Part shown: piece after piece, positions 49,203 to 61,100 of the stretch
Position numbering within the stretch: the stretch's first letter is position 1
Layout: each line of letters begins with the position of its first letter
Origin: Pyrocephalus nanus
Lineage: Eukaryota; Chordata; Aves; Passeriformes; Tyrannidae
DNA length: 64,000 nucleotides
Assembly: GCA_038380795.1 (NCBI GenBank)
Contig: CM076275.1
Coordinates: 3,288,501 to 3,352,500, forward strand
Reading direction: 5' to 3'
Translations under genes and position numbers: made by a program
The notes under the pieces: generated by a model
Told to the model about the DNA's origin: nothing
What the model saw: the letters and a program-made list of their open reading frames with translations, nothing else
Database searches by the model: none

Positions 49203-50600
49203 GCTACTTTATGTAAGCAACTTTTTGGACAAATTATTCAGGTGCTGAAAGTTTTTCCTGCAGGCATGTTCATTGCTTACCTTGAATTTTTAGGGATTTG
49301 GTAAGGCAGGGAGCTTTTCATCAGCCTCGACTCTTTGAGGTTGTCTAATGCCTGCCCAGGAGCAGAGAGCAGGTTTTGGGATCCACATTCCAAGCTGAAA
49401 CATTTGCATTGCTAAAGTTTTAAACTGTCTCCAATCTCCAAATGTAATCTGCCATTTGATAGTTTTGAAACTTCTGCTTGTAAAGAAAGATTTAGTGATG
49501 TGTCATCTCTGGGACAAATCATATCATCTCTAGGGAGATCACCTCTTGAATTGCTCTGGAAAACAAGTCTGATTTAAATTTGAGTTTAGATTGTTATGAT
49601 GATTCTTGCAGGTGCTGCATATGGATCTTAACACATATCTAACTTTAAAACTCTGCCTCCTGACTTTCAGGGTCCTCAAGGTGAGTTTTGGAAATGAATT
49701 TAAGCATACTTTTGGAAGTATTCTTATAGTCCCGTTTTATGAAAATAATTATGATGATTAGTCAGGTTTGCCTCCTTTATTTTGTCAGGACTAAGTTATT
49801 GTCACTGCGAAATTCAATTTTCAATTGACAATCCCACATGCAGGTGAACAGCCCAGGAGCCCAAGGAGTGAGGGAGGAGCAAAAGGGAAGCAGAAAATCT
49901 TCCTAAAGTTTGTTAATGTAAACCAACCAAAATTTTAACTCCAGGGTTAGCTGGTTAGTTTTCTCTTTTAACTGGATAGTTCAGCCACTGTTTTGGTAAA
50001 ATCTGAAACGCTGTGAGCACTTCTGATGATCCACTTACCTCGTGTCTGTGCAATTAATAGTGCCTGGTAGTGCTTGGTACCAATGACAACAGATCCTAAC
50101 CCAATGCAAATAAGATTTTAACCCTCCTTGAATATTTCTGACTTTTGGACTGGGAATGGGTTGCTCTGATTCTCTCTGGAAGGTTCCTTGTGCCTTTGTA
50201 GTAATTTCCATATTTTTAGCATGGATCTCCAGTTAATGCAATCAACTTTCCTGGCAGCCTTTATGCCCCAGAATCAAGATGTTCCTTTGTGATACACTGA
50301 GAGATGAGCAATCAGCACATCCAGGGAAACCTGACAGGCTCATGTTAGGCTGCAACACTTTCAGATACCAAGGTATAAATATGCACTATCAGCTTCCACC
50401 GATTTGTGAGTGATTTTGTGAGCTACTTCTCTTTCCTGATTTTACTTGGGAAGTGAACTAACTCATTTCTATACCAGAATGTTTTTTGATCTAGCAAATT
50501 AATGACAGGAAAATATAAATAGGGTGGATTGAAGTTGCTTTGCCAGATGATTTGTGATTGGCTGCTTTTGTGGCGGTGACAGATGAAATGGAGGGACTTT

Positions 50601-52150
50601 TTTTGGCCAGGTTTTGGTCAGTATGTGCAAACCCCATGTTTGGAGGAACATTCATCCAAAGCATTACAGGAGAGCTGCAAGGAATAAAGAGTTAATTAAC
50701 AGGAAAAAGAACCTGCAGATGGTGGTTAAAAACATGGCCCAATATCTGGGATCTGTGGGCCATAGGAAGCTCGCTGGAGTTTGGAAAAGCGAGCAGCAAT
50801 TTACTTCTTTCAGGAGGGAACATGATGTGAGGTGGCAATCAGCAGGGAGGATGATGACACGCCAAAGCTGAGTAGAAAAATTCTCTATGGGTAGAAAAGA
50901 CAAAGCCTCACCAAAACCTCAGGAGGTTTTGATCCTTCTCCTCACGCTGAGGAGACAACAAAATGTGAACAGCGAGGCTGCTCCTCCAGGTCCCTGTAAG
51001 CAAACACAGCAGAGAGATCAAACAGTGGCAAAATACCAAAGTGCAGCCTTTGAGCAGATGGACACGAACCAGGATGTATTTACTGTTGAATATTCCTCAG
51101 ATCTCAGTGGGTGCTGCAGGAAAAGGCAAACAAAAAGGGGCAGGAGTGCCGTTCCAGGGACCACCAGCAATTAGCCAGCAGCAAACAAAGAGATCCACAC
51201 AGAGCTCCAGGAGCACTCAGGGCTGTTTGCAAAGCACAGAAATGTCACAAGACACTCAGCCTTGTGCAATCAAGGGCCTGGATAAACACTAAAGAACTAT
51301 TTAGCTAAGCTGTGCCAAATGATTGACTCATGCAATTATCAAACCTTAAAAGATGAGTTAATTCCTGATAGGTTGGTGATAGGGACAAAGGAGATCAAAT
51401 GAGCATTCAGAGAATCCATCCTGAGTCCATCAAGATCTCTGGATGTTTAAAAAATTCCAGTCAGCGGGGTTCATGCTGAATGAAGAATGAAAGGAGCAGA
51501 CAGAAATAATTCATTAAGTTAGGGAATTAATGAAAACAGAAGAATCGAAATAAAATTAATGCAAAAATAGAAACACACAATTAGCAGAGAAAGTACAATA
51601 GAATACCTGTGGGTAGTGCAGAAAAGAAGATTATAATGAAAAATAACCTGCTTAGGGACTCTTGCTGTGATGGCAGGAAAAGAAAACAAGCTTGCAGATG
51701 GGAAAACTGACGGGACAATACATGTTAGCAATTTAATTTGCCACACACTGGACATCAGCCAACAGATACAAAAGCTGCTGAAGAAAGTCATTTGAGATCA
51801 GTCCAGCAGGTGAACAAACATCAGTGGCACAAGCAAAAAATAAGAATAATAATAATAGGAGAGGGCAAGAGTGGATTCCAAATTTCTCAGAGAGTTTAAG
51901 CATATAGTGGCCAGGCACATGAGAATTTAATTACTGAGAGCTGATTAGAACTATAAGGAACAGGGACACCTCCTGGTGTGCATTTCCTACATAACCTGTC
52001 AACCAGTGGCCACGTTTTTCATAAAAACACTAATGCCTTCAGTAACTCCAAGCAGAAACCAAAATTACCTACTTGAAGCGGGCACCTGGGAGGTTTAATT
52101 AGCAGGATACAAAAGCAATTCATGGCAAATATTCCAGACTCTCCAAACAC
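50601..52150. other. Purine-rich, A-rich intronic block, possibly an old LINE
   Basis: The + strand is markedly A- and G-rich over roughly 1.5 kb, unlike the neighbouring intron. This is typical of the sense strand of decayed LINE coding regions. No CR1 protein motif could be read with confidence, so the origin is open. (AAT) repeats occur at about 51843-51857. Confidence 0.3.
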
Positions 52151-55100
52151 CACCACCAATGTGGCAACTGTAACACATTCTCTCACCTTCAGAAGGAATA
52201 TTTTCCTAGATTATTGCATTAAATTGCTTATAGGTTATACACAAGGCTTTGTCTAATGTGAAGACTTGAAAGCAAGTCCCCCCAAAAAACCTGATGGAAA
52301 AAGGCTTCAGTTTGAAATAAGTGAGGAATTTAATCATATTGGAACCTTTAGCATAATCAGTACATTTTTACCTGATTTATGGCAGTAACAGTATGATAAA
52401 ATGCTGATAAATAAGCTGGTTATGATATTCATGCTTAACACTATCATTTTTTAGATAAAATGACAGTTGTTTTTTGGTAAAAAAACACTTCCCAGTAGTG
52501 TCTTATATAATCTGCTGATATCCTTATACAGCAGGTAATACATAAAAATATGGAAATTGCCAACTGCAGGAAAGGGTTTTTTGGGCAGAGAATAGAGAGA
52601 GGCCAAAACTGCACGTCCTTCTGTACGTGAGCACCATCAGAATCCCAAACTTCAAAGAATTTTAGCAGCTCTGACATTTCCTTGGATGAACTCATTATTG
52701 ACATCAGACGGTCTGCTGCTAAAAATCCATGTGTAAAATCTTTGTGGTTCACCAGTTCATATCTTGTCCAGCTCTAGAAAAAAAAAAGGGAAAGGAAACC
52801 TTTCTCCTTGCCCTGCTGAGCACCCATCAACTAGTTTTTTCCTTAAATACACCATGATGAGGGAAAATAAGACACAAGAACTGTGTTGCTGTAGGTAATA
52901 ATCCCTTTAGTCTGATGATACCACAGGTACAAGTTCTCAGGTGAAAAACAGGTCTCCAATCTATTTTCCATGGAAATGTGGCAGCCAAATTGCAGGGAGA
53001 GACGGGTGAAAGTCAATCATTTCAGTAATGAGGAATCAGAAATCATAATATGTGAGCTCTAAAGCAAAGGTGTGAGATTTAGGTTTGCAATCTGCAATTA
53101 GTGGGGGTTTTTTTAAGATTTTAGTGCTTTTCTATCCTGATCTGCCTCCAGGATGTATTTCTGTAATGGTGGCTTTCAGCTAAATGGTCCACAAACCCCT
53201 TCAGGACTTTATGTGCTGCTTGAAGGGAACCAGGAAAAGGAAACCAGAGATAGGAAACCTTCGGCTAAAAGAGTTAAATTTGCTTTCCTCCCCAGCTGAG
53301 CCTTCTTGTTGGTCTGAAAATCAAAGTAATATGAAAATTGATGGTATTACAGTTGTGCTGTTCTCTAGTACCACAGACAAATTGACAAATACATGGATTA
53401 ATGGAAGTTCAAGGTCTATTTATGTCTTCTCACTGCCGTGATTATGCTGATCTCTCAAAATATTTATTTTTGCATCTTCTTTAACTGACTTCAGCATTAA
53501 TTTCTTTAAAAGCATTTTATATAAAGTATCACAAGTTTAGTCAGGTTCAGTCAAACGTAGCATTTTGTAATCTTCTTCTCCAGGTGGGAATAAAGAGTCC
53601 CTTGATGCCTGAACAAATTGTTATGAAAATATCCCCTGTCTGTGGTAACGTTCTTCACTTGCTACTTCTGTTAAGTAAATTGAGAATGCCTCTATCAATT
53701 TGAGGAAATCCAAAAGAGAAGGCATTTTCTTACATTTCAGAGTAATCAATCTCAGTTTATTCTGCTTAGCTGTGTTTTTTCATCAAAATCTTTGAGGTCT
53801 TTGGTAGCATCAGCTTTTAAAAAAATGAAGCATACAATAAATCTAAATTTAAAAGAAATACTTTGTCTTGCTGAAGCAGTGTTTTCTTTTTTAAATGTAC
53901 TCTGACAATAATGACTTTTTAGTCACACTTCCCTAAGGTTAATAGAACAATAGAACACTTTTGGGGGCCATGGCTGTCAGTGGAGTGCATTGACCTGGGC
54001 AACACATACAGAGAGATTCTGAAATCCTGAACATTTCTGTTCTTGTTCTCTTTCTCTTTTTAAAAACTAGGTTCTTTCAGGCTTTTTTTTTTTTTTTTTG
54101 TTTCCTTCCAGACCTAAAAACCATAAATACTGAGGTCAGTGGTTCAAGTGTTGGCTGGTGTGAATGTTACATAAATCATTGTGAGATGCATGAGTGGTTT
54201 CTGACAGGCTGCCTTCCTGGCTTTTGCTGGCATGATAAAAATGTTTCAAAAAATTTGGGAAGCTTGCTTCAACCTCAATGTTTGGTTCTGCTGTGGCACT
54301 GCAGGTTTGATGGAAACAGGAGAGAGGAGAATTTGGGAATCTTTATGACTTTTCAGTGCCCTCTCCCACTACATAGAATGTTGGGAACAAGTTAACCCAC
54401 CATATCCTCCTCTGGCCTTTGTGGTCTGTGAGGTCCCACAATACTCTTCACATTCTTTTTTCTTCCTTCCCATCGTCACACAAAGCTGCTGATGTTGCTG
54501 TTGACCATCTTTGCAGAAAGGCTGAGGAACCAGCTCAGCAGAACATCCTCAGCCCATGTCCCCCACACGAGCACATCGGTGTGTTACAAAGGAACAGGTT
54601 TTGTCTGGCAGTAAGGTTTGTTCTAAAAAGCTTTGGTAAATTCCTCAGTGGATTATTTTTCTCATGCAGCAAGGTACTCTTGGGATCCAGGTGGTTCTGC
54701 AATTACTTTACACCTCTTCCTCCTGGGGAAAAAAAAGAAAGAAGGATTAGTGTAATACAGCCATGGTAAGACAAGTTGATTTCATTCGTGTGCTGAAGTG
54801 CCAGATTCTCCTGACTTTAATCCCTTTTGATTAATTTCCCTATTTTATCCTTAAAGTAATATCATTCTCTCCTATAAAACCATTGCACAATAACCTTGAA
54901 TATTTAGGGGCACTTTTCTGCTCTCAGTTATAAGACTGTAAATCCACAGTAATGCTACAGAGTTTCAAGGCTTTGCTTTCAATTTACAATGGAATGACTG
55001 AGAACGAGAAGGAGTTCTGGCTCTTACAGGAAAAGTAAAGGAAAAATAAAAAAAGCTGTCCTTGAAATTTTATGTAATAATAAAACTACAATCCCAGGGT

Positions 55101-58100
55101 AGCAGGAAATTCTGCTGCCAGCTCTGCAGGTGTAGCCACAGATTAGGAGTATGTGACCAGATCCTCACAGTGGAAAGGTCTGGCTCAGAAAATTCCCCTC
55201 CAGATTTTAAGCATCTTATTGCAGGAATTAATATTTTTCCTTTTCCCCTCAGGCTGATTTCTTGTAAACTCAGAATTTTCCTATTTTTCTATTAATTGCT
55301 GTACCAAAGTGATTACAAGATGCACTAGTCCTGCACAGAAACACGTAACAGGCAAGTGGCCTGCTTTTATAAAATGTATAATTATCGGTTTGTTTTCATT
55401 CTGAAACCTTGAAAGGTTGCATTTATGTTCAAATCATTGTCTGCATTCCCTATAGGGGAAGAGTCTTCTCCCAAGACTTTGTATATAGAAGATTTCAAAG
55501 CTTGACTTGAGCAAGTATAAACCTTCTGCTACAATGATTAATATTCTTTCCTTCACGTGTGCCCCCCTTGAAAATTAAATTATATACCAAAGAATAGAAA
55601 CATGCTGTTTGCAGTGAATTCCTCTCTGAACTTTTTTTTTTTCCTTTGCTTATGACTTCTGGAATTCTCTGGTCTTGGGTTTAAATGGATGTAGATACTT
55701 ATTGACCTTAAAAGTTAGGGAGTATTATAATGTCAAGAAACATTCAGGTTGTTTGCTCGAAATTTGGAAGTTCACTTGTCTGGATCCAGAAAGAACCTCA
55801 TTTTCCAGGGCTGTGAGGCCAGTTTATCATCTTTATGCTTCTTCAGTTTGGCTGAGACACTAAAAGCAAAGTTCCCACAGGGAATCTCATTTGCTGCCAA
55901 GTGATAGGATCCTTTAGTTCCTTCCTGGGATCTGACAGTGACAGTCCTGGGAGAAGAGAACTGAAAAGCAACAGGTTAAAACCTCCCATTTCGCCCTCAC
56001 TTTCAGCATTATCTGCAGAAGATTTAAATAACTTTATTAGAATTTTTAAGCCTATCATTAGTCTGTATCTTTAGGCATCTTTAGATATTTCTCCCCAGTG
56101 TTCTTCCCCCAACCTGACACTTTGATTACATAATTTAGGAAGAATGTAACAATAAAGATGATTCCTCAGAACCCTGTGAAATGGGTTCTTTTTCTCATGC
56201 ATGTGCTGCAGTTGGGGTTTTCCATTGAATCTGACTGTTGACATAAAATATCAAAAACCTGAATGTTAATTCAAGTGTTTTCAGAAATTTTATGTTAAAA
56301 TGAAAAAAAAAAATAAAAACAACAACACTTTTTTCACTTACTTTTCAAACTCTGTTTAAAAAGCATTTCTGCTACAACATGAAAACAATAAAATTCAAAA
56401 AATTGCTCAGAAAACCAAGGAAAAACAGTTGTAAAGAAGCCCCTCTTCTTGCAAGAGTATGACACAGAGCAGGGCCTGGTTTTCCTCTTGGTTTCACGTA
56501 TTCTTGCAACAGAAAGCTCAGCCTGACATCAGTAGCAATTTTTCCTGAAAACAGATTGTAATATCAGGTCCCAGAGCTTTCACCTGGTGATCCATCAAGG
56601 CTTTCAGCAAAACCTTCCAGCTAGAGCCCAAATAGAAACCTGTCTGGTGACTTTTAAATGGATGTGGAAGCGTGTGAAGTTTATCAAACTTTGATAAGGT
56701 AACTAGAAAGAAATCTGATAGCAACACTCAACTTCTCTTTAAACACGGGTCCTAAGTAGAAGGGAATGAATTTTTTGTTACAGATAATGCAGCTGTTAGG
56801 AATAAATCAGCTATAAAGTAGCTCTAATCAGTTCTTTAAACAAATAAAAAAGAGCTATAACCAGTTCTTGGAGTAACACCCACCGGGGCAGGGAGAGCTG
56901 ACTTTCACCCCACTGCAGGAAGCAATCACCCTTCAATTAGTCAAATGTTTTGATTAGTTGATTGAGAAACATGTGGGGACTGAATATGTATGAGATTCCC
57001 AAATCAACATCCTCGGATCAGTAAATGATTTTTTTCAAGTCACTTGTCCAGCAAGTCTGAATGGTTTACAGTTCATGAATATTCATTCATACATGCATTT
57101 ATAAATGAAATCTCTAGTTCTGCTCCTCGACCCTTAATCAGGATGATGACCAGTCAGTGTGTGATTTATTCTATTTTATGTTTTCCTTTCTTGTTTCCAG
57201 CATATTCCAAAACGGTCATTTGGATCTGTGAGGTTTCTACAATCCCTTTTTTTAGTAGAGCTGTATCTAAACAGGGACTCAGATTTAGGAGAAGGCCTTG
57301 AATGTTATCCAGGATGGTGTTTTCATAGGTGCTTGTGTTCTTCTTCAAAATCAAGGGAGTCCTGGGTATGTGGACTGCAGAAGTTTCTGTCATACTTTAC
57401 GCCTTCTGGGTGATTTGTGGGGAGGTCAGAACCTCTCCTGACCATGTAGATTAAGGGAAGACTCTCTACCCAGCCCTGTTTTTTGGGTACTCATGTCTAA
57501 CCTCACTCAGCCCTGCTGTGCCACACCAGCAGCACATGGAAACACGCACATGGCCCATCATTTTACCTTCCCCTCTCATCTTCCCTGCTCCTCTCACCCA
57601 AAATCTTTGCCCTCACAACAAAGGCAGCCAACTCTGAAGTCTCCAGATGCCAGGAAAAGTGTTGCAATCCAGCCTAAGCTCTGAGAAGCCTTTTGAAAAC
57701 CTCGACCTTGAGAACGATTTGTCTCGTGTTGAAAGAGCTGCCTGGTACTCACCAAGGCTCTCTTATTTGTGGTGCACTTCCTTCATCTCCAAAATGAGAT
57801 TAATTATATCTTCCATACAGCTGAGTTAGGAGGGGTTCAATGTGTTCTACTGCACTTCAAAAACATAAATTGCTCCCTCAGTGCAAGCTCTGTTACTGTG
57901 TCATGATAAGTCCTCACTTTTGCTTCAGTCACAGAGATTCTGACTGTGTCTCAGTGAATTAAACCTCCTGGGCTTTCTTTCAGTCATCTAATCTACCTGG
58001 GGCTTTATAGCACCACAATCAACATTACATACCATTACATAGCTGTCTACATCCAATTTTAGCACCTCTTAATTTCAAATGATCAAATCCAAAATTGTCA

Positions 58101-61100
58101 GCAGGTTTTTGGATCAGATCCTGATCCAGCTGCCTGGGACTTTTTTCAATAGAGCTAAATTATTTACAAGAGAAATATTAAAATCCTCATAAAAGGAAAT
58201 TGAAATACTATAACATTACATTTCTTTGTAAACAAATATTACAGCGAGAGTACTTGAAGTTAATTCAGAAACAGCAGGAAACCTCATTAATGTTATATAA
58301 TGCAGATAAGTATGTCTGACTTCACAGCAAACATCTCTCCTTTAGGGTGTGTTTAGGAGACTGTTAGAGATATTTCAAATTTTAGTTGCAAATATTCATT
58401 GTGGTGATTGGCTTCCCCAGATTTATTCGTATTCTATCAGTTCCTATTTTGTTGTCTTGTTCATTAAATTCTGAACACTTAGAACACACTTGTCAAGCAG
58501 AGCTGCCCTTTGTACACCAAAGTGACAAGCTGACAAAAGAGTTACATGATGATTTAAGTCCTGACTGCAATGCAAGGAGGCCCCAGAGGAGGGGGCAGAG
58601 CAATCCCATGGCAGGAATTGAAATGGATCCGAGCCCAGCGACACCCCAAAGATTTTGAGATTTGCCAAAGAAGCCAATTGCACAAGAGCCTCATTTGACA
58701 GCAAGATTTGTCGAGGAGGGAATAGGTTTTTCACTGAAAAAAAGTGACAGAAACAAATTGACACTCGTGTTTTGAGACTGTTGGGTTTTGCCATCTTAAA
58801 TAGAGGACAAAAATTAGCAAAGTGAGAATGTTTTGTTTCATCGTTTTTAAAACTAAGTGATCCCTTTGCTTATTTGAAACGTTTTCCTTTATGTACCAAC
58901 CTTTTTCTGCAATAATAATAATAATAGTGATAATACATACGTAAACAAAATAGTTAAATAAACAACAAAAAAACCCAATGAGAACTGAAACCTGGAAGCA
59001 CAGGGGAGAAAGAAATCTCTGCTTAGGTTGCATGCTTTAATTTATTCTGAAAGAATTCAGTTAGTGGTAGCTCCTCACAGGACTAGTGCATTCACTTGCT
59101 GCTTTTGAAAAAAGAACTATATTATGGTCTACGTGACTCATTACAGTCACAGCTTTGATTAAAAACTCTTGGTTTACTGAAGTGAACAAGTTATTTTCAG
59201 CAAGATTCACCACACAGTCTTGTTCATCCCAGTATGCTTGGGGGAAAAAAAATATAACTTTCCAACTTGAGTTCCATATCTATGTCCCCTTTCATGTTTG
59301 ATGAGTAAATGGTGTTTGTCACAGGCCTTCACATTTTTTCTCTTGCTTTGAGGGGAGCTTTGATGAGTTGCTGTAGGCTCTGTGTCCACAAAGCCCTAAA
59401 GCACTGGAGGCCTCCTGCAACCAAAAAAATCAGGGCACCCATCCCTGAACTGATGAAGATGTGACACCTCCCCTGTTATTTGCTTTACTTCATGGGGGAC
59501 TCAATTTTTTTTCTGAATTGGTTTTTATTTTTAGGTTGGAAAAACACCAAGTTCGTGCAATATGTAAAGAGAAGGAGAATTTCTCTCCATTCCCTGTTTT
59601 ATTGCAGAGTAGGCAGCGACTGCAGTGCAAGATCTCACAGACACTTTGTTCTTGGTTTGTTTTGCTAAAATGTTTGTTTTTGTTTTTGTTTTTTTTTTTT
59701 TTTCTGGAATGTACAGCAAGCAAAACTGAACCTGGGAAAACATTTTTTGTCTTTTTTTTTTTTTTAAATTATTATTTTATTTTATTTCTGCCGGAGGGAA
59801 TGTCAACTGTGCTGCAGAAAGAAGTGAATCATCAGAGTAGCCACGGGGAGAAAGGTTCACTGGGGAGTTTAACTTTGGCACACGAGGGGAAGAGGAGCAA
59901 ACAGCAGGGCATTGGAACAACAACAATGAAAAGGGAATTATAGTGGAATTTGAATTTGCTGTGGAAGTGCCCTGCATAATGAAAGCATTGAGATAAAAGA
60001 AAAGGTTAAATAAATTCAGGGGGAATGTTTGGTTGGGTTTGCTTAACTGTGTCAGACTAATGTGGAATCAGAGTTTTTCTTCTCCTGACTGGGCAGCTAC
60101 AGTGTCTGAAAGTCCTGAGTGACTATTAAAATTAATGAATTTGAAAGTATTCCTGAGGAAATAAGTCAGCTGTGGGATTTTTTTGCTTGCTTTGAGAAAA
60201 AAAAAAAAAAAGTTTCTTAGCAAATTTTGGTACACCTGGGAGAACAAACCTTAAAAAATGTCAACTTCACTTATCTCAACAATTTCAAATTTGTTATTTC
60301 GGGAAATAATGGTTAGATGATAAATGCTTCTTCCAAAAGTCAGGGGGAATGAATTGAACCCTTTTCTCCCCACGGTGCCCTGTCAGGTAACTGTGATTTG
60401 TGGCATTTGTTTCAGCTGCAAAATCCATAAAGATGAGCAGCCCCGATCCTAATCATTGAGCGCAGCCACTTAGCCAAAAAGAGCTACAAAGCAAAGGAGC
60501 CCAGAGCAGAAAATGCCATGGACCTTCTGGTATTCAGCTTCCTGAAATCTTTGAATTATGGATAATTCCTTCCTCAGGACTGGCATTCTGCTGCCTCCTG
60601 TTTCTCCTCTTGTGGTATTTTAAGTTATTTTCTGATTTAGAGCGGAGCTGCAGCGCACACAGGGAGCTGCTCTCCAGAAATGGAAAATCAAACAAGGCTG
60701 GCCCATTGAGCAGAGCCCAGTGGGAGGGGAGCAGGTGTTGCAGGAGCTGGGAAACTGTCTGGAAGAAAGGAGAGAGCCTCATGAGGTGGATCTGATGCAG
60801 CAGAATTCCCCCGGGGGCTCGTGCCACGCTTCAGATTTTGTGATGTTGTTCTGCGGTCGTGGAAGGTGAAAAGAAGTGCTTTGGCTCGTTCCAGAGGTGT
60901 GTTCAAATGAGGCTGAGGTGCTCAGGCAGGTGAATATACATTTTAAAAATATGTGCATTTGCTGATGGCCTTGTATAGTTTCAGTGTACGGATTTATCCA
61001 CCCATTCAGTGTGGTCCAGGCATGACTGGAGAACAATTTACCTCCTCGAGCAGCTCATATAAATCAATTTTCTGTTTTAAATGTCTCCCAGGCTATTCTG

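Larger units (their letters stand above)
35993..50600. other. Intronic sequence without recognised genes
   Basis: No supported exon was found. The tracts are (TG)8 at 38274-38289, T20 at 38998-39017, A20 at 39498-39517, T15 at 39969-39983, (TG)9 at 43591-43608, (GTTT)7 at 45115-45143, T38 at 45895-45932, A12 at 46192-46203 and A/C-rich 49126-49202. A protein-like but unrecognised frame on the - strand lies at 48694-48945. Confidence 0.55.

Noticed and set aside
59461..59943. 160-codon open frame on the + strand
   Set aside because: It runs through T-rich repeats that translate to Phe runs, so it stays open because of low complexity.
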